Numbered from the stretch's first letter, positions 1-8,869 are shown. The stretch: 64,000 bases of DNA from Sulfurovum sp. FS08-3 (GCA_000830175.1 JQIS01000005.1:26172-90171), one strand, 5' to 3'. The notes: a model not told the origin generated them from the sequence alone. Numbers and translations: made by a program.

Positions 1-344
1 ACGGGAGTCTCTTCTATCTTTGTGGGCAGGGCTGGAGCATCGTTGCTAGGTACTTTTTTATCACTTGTAGGTGCCATTGGAACATCGCTTGTTACGCTAT
101 CGACTACCGATTGGCTGTTCTCTTTGTTGTAAAAATATCCAAGTGCTAAGGTATTAACAATAAACAACAAAGCGATACTAAAAGTAAACTTTGCTAAAAA
201 ACCCGCAGGTCCTTTGGCTCCAAACATACTCTCATTGCTACCGCTATAGGCTCCAAGTCCAATAGATGAACTCTTTTGAAGTAAAACGGCAATGGTGATG
301 ACAAGCGATAATAGTATTTGAAAAATCAAAAGTGTTGATGTCAT
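1..344 (-). CDS. secG: Preprotein translocase subunit SecG (3' end outside window)
   Basis: SecG is the small accessory subunit of the SecYEG channel in the inner membrane. The visible protein starts MTSTLLIFQILLSLVITIAV, a first membrane span. A polar loop with LLQKSSSIGLGAYSG and the SecG-typical MFGAKGPAGFL follows, then a second span (FSIALLFIVNTLALGYF). The tail is low-complexity and rich in Ser, Pro and Asp; it runs off the left edge, so the C-terminus is missing. The start is fixed by AGAGGATAG just upstream of the ATG at 344. It lies 124 bp beyond the gltX stop on the same strand. Identification rests on topology and the conserved loop. Confidence 0.9.
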   Translation of the reverse strand, partial: MTSTLLIFQILLSLVITIAVLLQKSSSIGLGAYSGSNESMFGAKGPAGFLAKFTFSIALLFIVNTLALGYFYNKENSQSVVDSVTSDVPMAPTSDKKVPSNDAPALPTKIEETP

Positions 345-468
345 TCTATCCTCTTTTTAAAAACTTACCCTCTAGTGGGTATAATGGCGGTAATTATACC
401 CAAATTTAATGAAAATGAGATAAATTCATCAATATAACCCAAGAGTTTTTATTTCGACATAGAAAGCC

Positions 469-1848
469 CTAGATACTCTCTATGACCCTTTGAACACGTG
501 CTTTGGTCTCATCAATGCCTATAATATCAATAATCTCATCCAATCCCGAACCGCTCATAGCTCCAAGGAGTGCGATACGTAGAGGTTGTCCTAGTTTGCC
601 AAATCCCAACTCTCTTGCACTCAAAAATGCATTCATCAGTGCGTGTATCTCTTGCGAAGAGCTGGGTTGAAGGGTCATTAAATCCTCAATAAAGCTTGAT
701 AGTATCTCTTTGGTATCGGCTTTGAAGGCTTTTTGCACCGCTTTTGAATCATACTCTTTGGGAGCGTTTAAAATAAGCTCAATTTGCTCTTTGAGTTCTA
801 TCATGGTTTTGGCACGTTCAATAGTGGCTTTGAGAATTGCCTCTTTTTTGTCGTGTGTTGAAATATCGCAATCGTAGCTTTTGAGCAACTCTATCATTTG
901 GTCTGTGGGCATATTTTTCATGTGCGTTGCATTAATCCACAAAAGTTTATCGAGATTGTAGCTTGAAGCACTCTTGTTGATATTGCTAGGCTCGAAGAGT
1001 TCTATCATCTGCTCAAGTGTAAATATCTCTTGGTCACCATGACTCCACCCCAATCGTACCAAAAAGTTTAACAACGCCTCGGGCAAAAATCCTTGCGTTT
1101 TGTACTCCATCACATCGGTGGCTCCGTCTCGTTTGGAGAGCTTTTTGCCTTGTTCGTTGTTAATCATAGCCACATGATAAAATTTGGGCAACGCCAATCC
1201 CAAGGCACGATAGACTACAATTTGTTTGGGAGTATTGTAGAGGTGATCATCGCCTCGTATGACATCGGTAAGCCCCATCTCATGGTCATCAATGGCTACG
1301 ACAAAATTGTACGTCGGCACTCCATCACTTCGAGCGATAATGAAATCATCGACTTCACTAGCATCAATAGAGATAAAACCCTTGACTCCATCTTCAAACT
1401 CAATTTTACCGCTTTGGGGAGCTTTGATACGAATGACAGGCTCAACTCCTTGCGGTGGCGTACCCTCAAAATCACGGTATCTGCCATCGTAACGGGGGCG
1501 TTCGCCTTTTGCCATTTGTGCTTCTCGCAAAGCATCTAGCTCCTCTTTGGACATATAGCACTTATAGGCATTGCCCTCTTCTAGGAGTCTATCAATATAA
1601 GTTTTGTAAATATCAAAACGTTTGGATTGATAGAGTACTTCACCATCATAGCTCATGCCTACCCAATCAAAGGCTTTGATAATCGCTTCAAGTGCCTCGT
1701 CGGAATTTCGTGCCAAATCGGTATCTTCAATCCTCAATAAAAACTTTCCGCCGCTGTGTTTTGCCCAAAGCCAAGAAAAAAGTGCCGTACGCAAACCGCC
1801 AATATGCAAATAGCCTGTAGGAGAGGGTGCAAATCGTGTAACAACCAT
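469..1848 (-). CDS. gltX: Glutamyl-tRNA synthetase (GltX1 type)
   Basis: This class I synthetase charges tRNA-Glu with glutamate in the cytosol. The 459-residue protein has the N-terminal FAPSPTGYLHIGG signature (HIGH-like motif at residues 15-18), the RIEDTD element (39-44) and the KMSKS-equivalent KLSKR at 236-240, followed by an all-helical anticodon-binding half. Length and sequence resemble the GltX1 of Helicobacter and Campylobacter. Those bacteria usually carry a second GltX that makes Glu-tRNA-Gln for the GatCAB amidotransferase, whose GatA subunit is at 41299-42645. No second gltX is in this window. It precedes secG in the same direction; a strong hairpin separates it from the lipoprotein gene upstream. 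Confidence 0.95.
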   Translation of the reverse strand: MVVTRFAPSPTGYLHIGGLRTALFSWLWAKHSGGKFLLRIEDTDLARNSDEALEAIIKAFDWVGMSYDGEVLYQSKRFDIYKTYIDRLLEEGNAYKCYMSKEELDALREAQMAKGERPRYDGRYRDFEGTPPQGVEPVIRIKAPQSGKIEFEDGVKGFISIDASEVDDFIIARSDGVPTYNFVVAIDDHEMGLTDVIRGDDHLYNTPKQIVVYRALGLALPKFYHVAMINNEQGKKLSKRDGATDVMEYKTQGFLPEALLNFLVRLGWSHGDQEIFTLEQMIELFEPSNINKSASSYNLDKLLWINATHMKNMPTDQMIELLKSYDCDISTHDKKEAILKATIERAKTMIELKEQIELILNAPKEYDSKAVQKAFKADTKEILSSFIEDLMTLQPSSSQEIHALMNAFLSARELGFGKLGQPLRIALLGAMSGSGLDEIIDIIGIDETKARVQRVIESI

Positions 1849-1883
1849 AAATAACCTTTGATAAATAGATAATGGAAAGTATT

Positions 1884-1918
1884 ATAGTAAACTTTGGCTA
1901 AAAGCCAAAGTTTACTAT
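1884..1918. repeat. Perfect 16-bp hairpin between lipoprotein gene and gltX
   Basis: ATAGTAAACTTTGGCT at 1884-1899 pairs with its exact complement at 1903-1918 across an AAA loop. The core TTTGGCTAAAAGCCAAA resembles the GGCTTTAGCC hairpins found after several other genes here. It lacks a clear U-tail, so it could be a processing or stability element as well as a terminator. Confidence 0.7.
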
Positions 1919-1942
1919 CAAGAGATAGAATAAGTGTAAATT

Positions 1943-2536
1943 TTATCGCAACTCGATAAAGTCAATCTGTTTTTGTTGCAAATTAGCTACTATTCGATTG
2001 ATGTACTCTCTTGCTTCATCACTGGTTGCATACTCTCCATCGTATCCGCTAGCCGCTACTGCCAAAGCCCCGTAGAGTGTAGCCATAGTAGCATCGTTGA
2101 TAGTGACATTTTCAGAGATGAAACTAGGAATCAAAAAGTCATCAATTTGTTTTTGGGTCTCAAGATAGTCGCTCACACTTGAGAGAATTTTAATGCCTGT
2201 ATCGACATTGCCATCATTATCAAGTGTTTGCAAAAACTGCATCGTCTCATCATTGGTCTCGACCAATATAGCCCCATCGCTAAGGTCACGGTAAGATACC
2301 TTGCGTAGCTCTTTGCTACCCACATAAAAGGTACACCCCTCACCCTCTTCAAAGCTAAAAGTACCATCACTCCCTGTAGTCCCTTTGGGTGCATCCCCGC
2401 AATCGTACTCAACACCTTCGATATTGTAATAACGTGCGTTTAAAGTTTGAATATCTTTCTCATCATCACCCGCCAAAGAGCTACACCCTGCGAGTACCAT
2501 GAGCGAGAGCAATGATAGTGTATATAAAGTTTTCAT
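1943..2536 (-). CDS. Small lipoprotein, paired-Cys family member A
   Basis: The function is not recognised. The 197-residue protein has a lipoprotein signal with lipobox LAGC (Cys18), so it should be lipid-anchored in the envelope. Residues 42-70 hold GVEYDCG, then a TxxxGxF turn and FEEGEGCTF, with cysteines at 46 and 68. The same pattern occurs in the lipoproteins at 2552-2968 and 3590-3973, which marks them as paralogues. The C-terminal half is mostly helical and acidic. It lies 15 bp after the stop of the 2552-2968 gene and is probably cotranscribed with it. Confidence 0.75.
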   Translation of the reverse strand: MKTLYTLSLLSLMVLAGCSSLAGDDEKDIQTLNARYYNIEGVEYDCGDAPKGTTGSDGTFSFEEGEGCTFYVGSKELRKVSYRDLSDGAILVETNDETMQFLQTLDNDGNVDTGIKILSSVSDYLETQKQIDDFLIPSFISENVTINDATMATLYGALAVAASGYDGEYATSDEAREYINRIVANLQQKQIDFIELR

Positions 2537-2551
2537 TTGTATCCTTTTAAT

Positions 2552-2968
2552 TTAGTAACGTGTAATCTTTAACGTTTCGTTATGCATAGCATCCGTAATA
2601 GCGTTTAAGAGTCTCTCATCGGTGACATTTTGCAAATCAAAGACATAAATATTGCTTGTATCAATGGTGTCACTATCGACAACTCCTAGCTCGTACGTTG
2701 TGTTGTTGTAATCAAAGGTAAAGACACAATTAGCCCCATCTTCATACTCAAACATTCCGCTATTATCGGTAATCCCCTCCAATAATCCGCAATCGTATTT
2801 AATATTGCCCACACGGTATTGGAAATTGTCAAGGTCTTTGATATGGAAATAGGAATAGTAGTAATACCCATCGTTGTAGTAGGGATCTCTTTCATAGGAC
2901 TCATCATCATTACCACCGCATGAACTCAAAAAAAAGAGTGCCGATACCATCAAAAAAAATCGTAACAT
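2552..2968 (-). CDS. Small lipoprotein, paired-Cys family member B
   Basis: A 138-residue lipoprotein of unknown function. The signal peptide ends in lipobox LSSC (Cys17). An Asp/Tyr-rich linker (about residues 20-42) leads into NIKYDCG, TDNSGMFEYEDGANCVF, with Cys60 and Cys81 spaced as in its paralogues. The linker suggests a flexible tether between the lipid anchor and a small disulfide-bonded domain (inference). It precedes the 1943-2536 gene in the same operon. Confidence 0.7.
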   Translation of the reverse strand: MLRFFLMVSALFFLSSCGGNDDESYERDPYYNDGYYYYSYFHIKDLDNFQYRVGNIKYDCGLLEGITDNSGMFEYEDGANCVFTFDYNNTTYELGVVDSDTIDTSNIYVFDLQNVTDERLLNAITDAMHNETLKITRY

Positions 2969-3068
2969 AATATACTCCTTGGACGTTGTTTAAATCTATA
3001 TCTCAATCGCTTGGAACTCAGATATAGATTCGGATTTATCCCCTATCAAAGCGATAGAGGATAGGCAA

Positions 3069-3533
3069 TTAGCAGTTAGAATAACCAATCGAATCAATAG
3101 TAAAGTACTCAACACCTATGATGTAGTAGGTCATGTCCTCTTCAAGATAACCATTAGATGTTTCGATAGCATAGCTTCCACGATCGCTATCGTAAAAATC
3201 CAATTTATATCCACCATTAACGGCACTATAAGTCCCCGTATGGTTGCCATTACCATTTAAATAGTAATAGACAGAACCATCGCTACAAAAATCTATATAG
3301 CCACCACTTGAATCCGAAATACTTCGACCTGCCAAGCTGTATAGACTTACAGAATCACCACTATTGGTGTAATCACCGCCATTCGTGTAGTCGCCGCCAT
3401 TGTTGTAATTGTCATTGTAATCATTGTCAGTATATCCATCATCAGTGAAGATATCATCACCTCCGCCTCCACCGCATGAGGTCAAAGCCAATGCAATGCC
3501 CAGTGCCAAAAACAATTTTGTTAAAGTTTTCAT
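3069..3533 (-). CDS. Gly/Asn-rich lipoprotein
   Basis: Lipoprotein of 154 residues with lipobox LTSC (Cys20) followed by a GGGGGDD spacer and a low-complexity stretch with imperfect NGGDYT repeats (about residues 45-60). The C-terminal part is Tyr/Ser-rich and probably a small beta-sheet domain (GRSISDSSGGYIDFCSDGS onward), ending in Cys154. It does not show the YxCG/Cys motif of its neighbours, although it ends with a related GVEYFT string. The function is unknown. It has its own likely promoter at 3561-3569. Confidence 0.7.
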   Translation of the reverse strand: MKTLTKLFLALGIALALTSCGGGGGDDIFTDDGYTDNDYNDNYNNGGDYTNGGDYTNSGDSVSLYSLAGRSISDSSGGYIDFCSDGSVYYYLNGNGNHTGTYSAVNGGYKLDFYDSDRGSYAIETSNGYLEEDMTYYIIGVEYFTIDSIGYSNC

Positions 3534-3560
3534 CGTAACTCCTTTTGTGTTATATTCTAA

Positions 3561-3569
3561 ATTATAGCA
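3561..3569 (-). promoter_or_regulatory. Extended -10 promoter for lipoprotein gene 3069-3533
   Basis: On the minus strand the sequence reads TGCTATAAT, a perfect extended -10, about 30 bp before the start codon. AAAGGAG precedes the ATG. Confidence 0.55.
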
Positions 3570-3589
3570 CTTTGCATATAAAATAGATA

Positions 3590-3973
3590 TTAATTGGAGA
3601 GGACGATTCTATTGGCATCGGTACGCAAATCAGCCTCATAGAGTCTATCAATCATACTATCATCGGTAATCTCATAAATCTCTCCATCTTGAAGCTCGTT
3701 GTTATCAAGACTAAAGAACTCTCGTCCATTGAGAAAAAATCGACAACTTGTGCCGTTTTCGTATAAAAATCCCCCTACACTATCGGTTTTGTCTCTATCC
3801 AAATAGCCACACTCATACTCCATTCCTGTCACGGGGTATTGCTCGACATAAATATAGGTTTTGCCAAATCCCTCTATATCGCTTTTGGTAGCTTGATCAT
3901 AGTAGGGATTGTTGCAGTTTGTTAAGAGACTCATATATATAAGCGCAATTAACAATTTATGTATCTGCTTCAT
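3590..3973 (-). CDS. Small lipoprotein, paired-Cys family member D
   Basis: A 127-residue lipoprotein with lipobox LTNC (Cys20) and the shared module GMEYECG ... TDSVGGFLYENGTSCRF (Cys55 and Cys77). It starts inside the 3' end of the DUF523 gene (17 nt overlap) with AAAGGAG at good spacing, so translation is probably coupled to that gene. The function is not recognised; a secreted disulfide-stabilised domain is inferred. Confidence 0.7.
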   Translation of the reverse strand: MKQIHKLLIALIYMSLLTNCNNPYYDQATKSDIEGFGKTYIYVEQYPVTGMEYECGYLDRDKTDSVGGFLYENGTSCRFFLNGREFFSLDNNELQDGEIYEITDDSMIDRLYEADLRTDANRIVLSN

Positions 3974-4418
3974 TGTACTCCTTTAAAAAATCCTGAGAGT
4001 CTAGGGCGATAATCTCTCGTTTTTGTGCTTCTAATGCCATTATACCACTATATTGATTTGAAATGAAATTTTTTTGACTATCATAGAGCCTTGCACTGCC
4101 CACACCGCAACTAGGCGATCGACTCTTGCCAATGAAAAGATCAAGATTGGGATGGTCATCGAAAAAATTACAAGCATAGGTTTTGATGGGAGCTGTAAGA
4201 TCTTTATGGGTTGTATTGCAAATGGCTTTGAGACTATCCTCTTGCACCAAATCCATCGTAGGGCGAGGCGTACCAAACGCCCAATCTTCAGGACAAAAAG
4301 GAATGAGTTGCCAATCGAGTCGCTCCAAATAGGCTACCAAATCCTTATCAAAGTTGCTTTGCCCGTCGTATTTGCACAGTGTGCCTAGCAAACAAGCACT
4401 AATGGCTACACGTTTCAC
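3957..4418 (-). CDS. DUF523 family protein
   Basis: A 153-residue cytosolic protein with the family hallmarks: N-terminal ISACLLG followed by KYDG, then PFCPEDWAFGTPRP and a C-terminal GKSRSPSCGVG. The conserved cysteines suggest a metal or Fe-S binding role, but no reaction is established for the family that I can name. The start codon is GTG and overlaps the stop of the DUF420 gene by one base, so it is likely coupled to it. The order is aldehyde dehydrogenase, DUF420, DUF523, lipoprotein. Confidence 0.8.
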   Translation of the reverse strand: MKRVAISACLLGTLCKYDGQSNFDKDLVAYLERLDWQLIPFCPEDWAFGTPRPTMDLVQEDSLKAICNTTHKDLTAPIKTYACNFFDDHPNLDLFIGKSRSPSCGVGSARLYDSQKNFISNQYSGIMALEAQKREIIALDSQDFLKEYNEADT

Positions 4419-4888
4419 TAGAGTGCAAAGAGTATCACATAGACCAAAAGACCTGTAAGCGAAGTAGCCACAATCCCCATAGCCACTCTCATACCTGCTT
4501 TTTTGTGATTGTATTGCGGTGGAGTTGCTACGATACGCTGTTTTTGAGCTTTTATGATCACTTCAACCCACAAATAGAGCGTAATGATGGCAATAGCAAT
4601 ATGCACAATCAAAATACTCAAAGCCATTGAGTAGCCCACAGAGGTATCTTTGACAAACTCTTTAAATCCACCGCCAATACGCACACCGTACTCAAAATAG
4701 CCTACGACAATCACAGATACTATCAAAATAACAATCTGCGTGATTTGATGCCACTTGAAACTCTTTTGATGAGCCAAATAGATAGACCCCGCTATCAAAA
4801 AAGGCAAAAGTGCCACAATAACCGTCACAAAATCCATAAAAAAGGGCGCTCTTGTCCCCAAAAATCCTGCTTCAAACATATATTCCAT
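4418..4888 (-). CDS. Multi-pass membrane protein, DUF420-like
   Basis: A 156-residue protein with four predicted hydrophobic spans (about 17-38, 48-66, 88-110, 135-155) and conserved-looking histidines at the span edges (FKWHQ, IVHIAIAI, NHKKAG). This arrangement resembles DUF420/YozB membrane proteins. The role is unknown; metal or haem handling has been suggested for relatives, but nothing here proves it. AAAGGA precedes the ATG. It starts 9 bp after the aldehyde dehydrogenase stop. Confidence 0.65.
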   Translation of the reverse strand: MEYMFEAGFLGTRAPFFMDFVTVIVALLPFLIAGSIYLAHQKSFKWHQITQIVILIVSVIVVGYFEYGVRIGGGFKEFVKDTSVGYSMALSILIVHIAIAIITLYLWVEVIIKAQKQRIVATPPQYNHKKAGMRVAMGIVATSLTGLLVYVILFAL

Positions 4889-4897
4889 TTTTTTCCT

Positions 4898-6355
4898 TTA
4901 ACAAATCACTATCGATTTAATTTCTGTAAACTCTTCCAATGCCCATTTGGGTCCCTCACGTCCGATACCCGAAAGCTTCGTTCCGCCATAGGGTTGCACA
5001 TCAAAACGAAGCGTGGGAATATCATTAATCACTACCCCACCGCATTGAGCCTCGTTGATGAAGCGTTGTACAAGCTTAAGGTCATTGCAAAAAATCGAAA
5101 ATTGCAACCCGTAATCGGTGTTGTTGATTTTGGTCATCGCCTCATCAAAGCTCTCTACGGCAATAAGACTCACGATAGGAGCAAAAACCTCTTCGCAAAC
5201 AATCTTCATCTCATCGGTTACTTCACTCATAACGGTAGGCAAAAAGACTCCATTTTCATCCCATTTAGCTCCGCACAACGCCTTTGCCCCCTCATTGATA
5301 GCATTTTGAACCCAACTCATGGCTCGCTCATTGGCTTCATCATTGATAAGAGGTCCAATAAAGGTCTCATCCTCAAAGGGTGAACCTACTTTTAGTTTTT
5401 GCGTCTCTTGGGCTAGAAGTTGGCTAAAGGCTTCATAGACTTCATGGTTTACATAAATTCTTTGGAGTGAGATGCAGACCTGTCCGCTATTGATAAACGC
5501 CCCAAAGGCACATCTTTGAGCCGCTAAGCCCAAATCGGCACTCTTGTCGATATAGGTTGCTGCGTTGCCTCCTAGTTCTAAGCTCACCTTTTTAATCCCT
5601 GCTTGTGACATAATGATTTTACCCACAGGCACCGAACCCGTAAAGGATAGTACTCTAGGAATAGAACTTTGTACGAGTGTCGAACCCACCTCGACATCAC
5701 CGTAAACTACGCTCAAAGCATCTTTTATGGCGTATTTGGAATCAATAAAGGCTTTGGCTAAGAGATAGGCGGTCATAGGGGCTTCGGGTGTTGGTTTGAG
5801 GACGACTGCATTTCCAGCACCCAATGCAGGGGCGATTTTGTGTACTACTAAATTGAGAGGAAAGTTAAAAGGGGTAATACACGCCACCACGCCTACAGGT
5901 TCACGTCGATAAAAAGCTAGGGTTTTTTTACCGCTTGGGACAATATCGGTAGGAATAGTCTCGCCGTGCAAATGTGCCAATTCATAGGCGGTAATTTTAA
6001 TCGTCTCAATGGCACGTTGAACCTCTATGCGAGAAAAAGCGATAGGTTTGGCGACCTCTTGGGTCAAGACCAAAGCAAACTCCTCCAAATATTCTTGCAG
6101 TGTTTTGGCGACATCTTCGAGCCATGCTATGCGTTGCGATAACGGGGAGGCTTTGGTAGCGACACTCGCCTCTTGGGCAATCTCTAGGGCTTTTAGAGTA
6201 TCTTTGGCATTACACTTTGGGAAGCTTGCAACCACCTCTTGGGAGTAGGGATTGATAATCTCTCCCCTCTCCTCTTTGTCGGCTTGTGTAGAGCCAAAGA
6301 ATATATAAGCTCTGTTATTCTCTTCTTTGTTTTTGGATTTAAAAAATTCAAACAT
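4898..6355 (-). CDS. NAD(P)-dependent aldehyde dehydrogenase
   Basis: Aldehyde dehydrogenase superfamily enzyme of 485 residues, normal length, oxidising an aldehyde to an acid with NAD(P). Visible hallmarks are the TPFNFPLN cofactor-site motif, the FTGS turn of the Rossmann fold, the general base in SLELGGN and the catalytic Cys in NSGQVCIS. EEVFAPI, near the C-terminus, is a further ALDH signature. The nearest functional types by feel are lactaldehyde or glyceraldehyde-3-phosphate (non-phosphorylating) dehydrogenases. The substrate cannot be fixed from sequence alone. It is the first gene of a minus-strand operon with DUF420, DUF523 and a lipoprotein. Confidence 0.85.
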   Translation of the reverse strand: MFEFFKSKNKEENNRAYIFFGSTQADKEERGEIINPYSQEVVASFPKCNAKDTLKALEIAQEASVATKASPLSQRIAWLEDVAKTLQEYLEEFALVLTQEVAKPIAFSRIEVQRAIETIKITAYELAHLHGETIPTDIVPSGKKTLAFYRREPVGVVACITPFNFPLNLVVHKIAPALGAGNAVVLKPTPEAPMTAYLLAKAFIDSKYAIKDALSVVYGDVEVGSTLVQSSIPRVLSFTGSVPVGKIIMSQAGIKKVSLELGGNAATYIDKSADLGLAAQRCAFGAFINSGQVCISLQRIYVNHEVYEAFSQLLAQETQKLKVGSPFEDETFIGPLINDEANERAMSWVQNAINEGAKALCGAKWDENGVFLPTVMSEVTDEMKIVCEEVFAPIVSLIAVESFDEAMTKINNTDYGLQFSIFCNDLKLVQRFINEAQCGGVVINDIPTLRFDVQPYGGTKLSGIGREGPKWALEEFTEIKSIVIC

Positions 6356-6481
6356 TCATGCTCCTTTTTTAGTGCAATATTTTAGCTAAATATGGTTTAA
6401 GGGTGCATAGTCATTAAATGAGTAAAATAATTTTAATGTCATGTATGCTATCATCAAGCTATTGCCAAAAAGGATAAGAGC

Positions 6482-6717
6482 ATGAGTACATTAACATTAA
6501 AATGCCCAATGCTAAATATGAACGCCTCAAACTCTATGCCAAAAGCCAAAACATATCTCTCAACAAACTCTTTGATGAATTTGCAACCATTGCTTTGACA
6601 CAGTTTGACACCAAAACACGCTTTGATATTAGAGCTTCAAAGGGAGATAGACAACAAGGTTTAGAGCTACTTGACAAAATGGATAAGGAACAAGAGACCT
6701 TAACTAGTGGGCATTAA
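6482..6717 (+). pseudogene. RHH-type antitoxin with a frameshift near its start
   Basis: AAGGA lies at the right distance from ATG 6482, which opens MSTLTLK, a typical first beta-strand of a ribbon-helix-helix antitoxin. The rest of the protein is in another frame from 6502 (MPNAKYERLKLYAKSQNISL...). One extra A in the AAAA run at 6499-6502 would join the two parts into a normal ~78-residue antitoxin with RHH fold and a GLELLDKMDK tail. As written, an initiation at 6502 would lose the DNA-contacting strand and has no ribosome-binding site. No toxin gene is adjacent. It may be inactivated, use slippage, or contain a sequencing error. Confidence 0.55.
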
Positions 6718-6765
6718 GTCCAATTTTTCTTTTGCTTCGGTCAATAAAGATAGAGTCACTACACA

Positions 6766-7827
6766 CTATTTTAGATTATTGGCAAATTTTTCGACTTCAT
6801 CGATAAATCTATCGACCAATTGATCTTCAGGTAGTTTGGCAACCACTTCGCCTTTGACCATAATGAGTCCCGAATTTTTGCCATAAGCAATCGCCACATC
6901 GGCGTGTTTGGCTTCGCCAATGGCATTGACGGCACACCCCATTACCGATATATCGAGTGGGGCTTTGATATGGGCGGTGCGTTTTTCTACCTGTGCTACG
7001 GCGGATACCAAATCGGCTTCAATGCGTCCGCAAGTAGGACAGGAGATGATATTGACTCCCTCACGGCTTCGACCGCTATCTTTGATAATGGCTTTGGCTA
7101 CTTTAATCTCCTCTTCAAGCTCTCCCGTGATAGAAACCCGCATCGTATCGCCAATGCCATCAAGCAACAACGCCCCTAAACCTATCGCCGATTTGATGGT
7201 GGCATGAAAAATTGTCCCCGCTTCCGTCACGCCCAAATGAAAGGGATAATCCACCAAAGGGCGTAGCATCCGATAGGCATCCACGGTACGATTGACATCA
7301 CTGGCTTTGAGCGAGATTTTAATATCTTCAAAGCCCAAATCCTCTAAAAACTTGATATTATAAAGAGCCGACTCCACCATTCCTTGGGCGGAGGCTCCAT
7401 ATTTTTGCTCAAACTCTTTTTCAAGACTTCCTGCATTGACTCCTATACGGATAGGCAAGTTTCGCTCCCTACACGCCTTAACAATCTCTTTGACTCGTGA
7501 TTTTTCACCAATATTACCTGGATTGAAGCGAATGCAATCGACCCATTTGGCAGCTTCTAGGGCGAGGCGGTAGTTGAAATGAATATCGGCTACAAGCGGA
7601 ATAGCGATGCGTTTTTTGATCTCTTGAAGTGCTAAAGCATCCTCCATATCAGGCACAGCCACCCGTACAATATCGCACCCTGCAAAGTGAAGGCGATTGA
7701 TTTGTTCTACTGTGGCTTCGATATTTTTAGTATCACTGTAAGTCATGGATTGTACGCTTATAGGAGCATCACCCCCTACGGCAACATTGCCTACAAATAT
7801 CTTTTTGGTTGGGTATCGTTCGTTCAT
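6766..7827 (-). CDS. ispG: 4-hydroxy-3-methylbut-2-enyl diphosphate synthase
   Basis: IspG (GcpE) is the [4Fe-4S] enzyme that reductively opens MEcPP to HMBPP in the MEP isoprenoid pathway. The protein has 353 residues, starting [16 protein letters not shown] then [14 protein letters not shown], with a TIM-barrel N-terminal half. The C-terminal half has cluster cysteines in ISCPTCGR and SVMGCAVN and the [13 protein letters not shown] segment. It is full length for the short bacterial form. It stands alone, with a MITE copy upstream. Confidence 0.95.
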   Translation of the reverse strand: MNERYPTKKIFVGNVAVGGDAPISVQSMTYSDTKNIEATVEQINRLHFAGCDIVRVAVPDMEDALALQEIKKRIAIPLVADIHFNYRLALEAAKWVDCIRFNPGNIGEKSRVKEIVKACRERNLPIRIGVNAGSLEKEFEQKYGASAQGMVESALYNIKFLEDLGFEDIKISLKASDVNRTVDAYRMLRPLVDYPFHLGVTEAGTIFHATIKSAIGLGALLLDGIGDTMRVSITGELEEEIKVAKAIIKDSGRSREGVNIISCPTCGRIEADLVSAVAQVEKRTAHIKAPLDISVMGCAVNAIGEAKHADVAIAYGKNSGLIMVKGEVVAKLPEDQLVDRFIDEVEKFANNLK

Positions 7828-7884
7828 CTCTTTTCCATTTTTGTGGATTATCTCCGCTTTGTCAATGGGGTTATTATATCTTAA

Positions 7885-8137
7885 CTGACCTTATGCACCT
7901 AAAAAAATACCCCATTAAATACATCATTGCGAACGTTAGTGAAACAATCTAAGATTTATTTTTACTTTTTTAGAAAAAAGTAGGCAAAAAAAGCGTCACC
8001 ACTCGCCACTCGCTACGCTTTCAAAGTCGTTGCTTGTGACACAATGTAAAATAGATTGCTTCGTACTTCGCAATATTCTAATCTAAAGATAATTTGATAA
8101 GTAAAGTGTCCAACATCAGTTGGATGCGTAAGCTCAG
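7885..8137. mobile_element. MITE-like repeat, copy A (degenerate)
   Basis: Non-coding element occupying most of the gap between ispG and the next gene. Its left end CTGACCTTATGCACC is roughly inverted at the right end (GGATGCGTAAGCTCAG). The interior shares with the copies at 31557, 37327 and 52175 the CATTGCGAAC block, the CTTTTTTAGAAAAAAG palindrome, GCGTCACCACT, CGCTACGCTTTCAAAGTCGTT and ATAGATTGCTTCGT. No clear target duplication remains, so this is the oldest-looking copy. Confidence 0.75.
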
Positions 8138-8140
8138 TTA

Positions 8141-8530
8141 TTAGTAGCGATATCTTTCTTCGGGTGAAACCAATCCTTGCTTTACCAATTCTGCAATTAT
8201 AGAACCTGTAGTCCGCTCAAAGATGATTGCTAACTCTGAAATAGATTTTGTCTCTTTAAACTGATTGGCTAATTTACTTTTTAGTTCATTGCTCCAAGGC
8301 AATCCAGAATTTTTTGGCAAACCTTTTTGTATATTTTCTTCTTGTTTTTGTTCTAAAGTTTTCTTAATATTATAGGTCTTGCCTTGCTTCTTATTGTTTA
8401 AGATAAAAAATAAAGCCCTGATAATATCTGGATGATTATAAGGTGAATTTATCTCAAAAATCTCACCGGTAACTGGGTGTACGCCATTTGCTAAAGAGTT
8501 AATAATACTATAACTTTTTTCTTCATCCAT
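8141..8530 (-). CDS. Small protein with C-terminal helix-turn-helix-like region
   Basis: A 129-residue protein I recognise only as a type. The N-terminal part has GVHPVTGEIF and NHPDIIRALFFIL, a pattern seen in small bacterial proteins annotated as hypothetical. The C-terminal 45 residues (PWSNELKSKLANQF, then ISELAIIFERTTGSIIAELVKQGLV) look like a SANT/HTH DNA-binding unit. The charged middle is probably a linker. Its stop codon falls in the sequence flanking MITE copy A. The function is unknown. Confidence 0.6.
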   Translation of the reverse strand: MDEEKSYSIINSLANGVHPVTGEIFEINSPYNHPDIIRALFFILNNKKQGKTYNIKKTLEQKQEENIQKGLPKNSGLPWSNELKSKLANQFKETKSISELAIIFERTTGSIIAELVKQGLVSPEERYRY

Positions 8531-8869
8531 AAGTCATCCCATACTACTATTATAAATTGTCAAGTTTTACAACATTATACTATGCCATGTATTTTATATC
8601 GTATATAGTATATCAAGAATTTATTGAAATCTTCTTTTAACGCACTTTGTTCTTATCAAAAGACACAAGGTGACAAAAGAACACTATCACTTTTTTACAC
8701 TCTTTAAGAGCAAAGGAGAAATAAAACAAGAAAATACTACACTTAAATATAAGCATTTCTTTCAAAAGAAACACAACGAGAAAAAGTTATCTTTTTGAAA
8801 ATGATTAATTGTGTCGTAAACTTATATGGATATAATAATGCTTTAATATATTTTAGGAGAGTTAGATAG
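8531..8869. other. AT-rich intergenic region upstream of the efflux operon
   Basis: These 339 bp separate divergent genes and hold no convincing gene. The region is very AT-rich, with a promoter for the efflux operon near its right end (8809-8836). AATGATTAATT at 8800-8810 vaguely resembles half a Fur site, but not enough to call one. Confidence 0.6.
8809..8836 (+). promoter_or_regulatory. Promoter of the TolC-MFP-RND operon
   Basis: TTGTGT (8809-8814) and TATAAT (8831-8836) with 16 bp spacing, 33 bp before the ATG at 8870. AGGAGAG serves as ribosome-binding site. Confidence 0.55.

Noticed and set aside
7885..8137. The inverted blocks of the MITE copies as a CRISPR or an sRNA gene
   Set aside because: There are no regularly spaced direct repeats and spacers. 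The blocks are arranged as terminal and subterminal inverted repeats, and exact target duplications flank two other copies.
8790..8815. Possible Fur box before the efflux operon
   Set aside because: AATGATTAATT matches only part of the GATAATGATAATCATTATC consensus and lacks the symmetric half.
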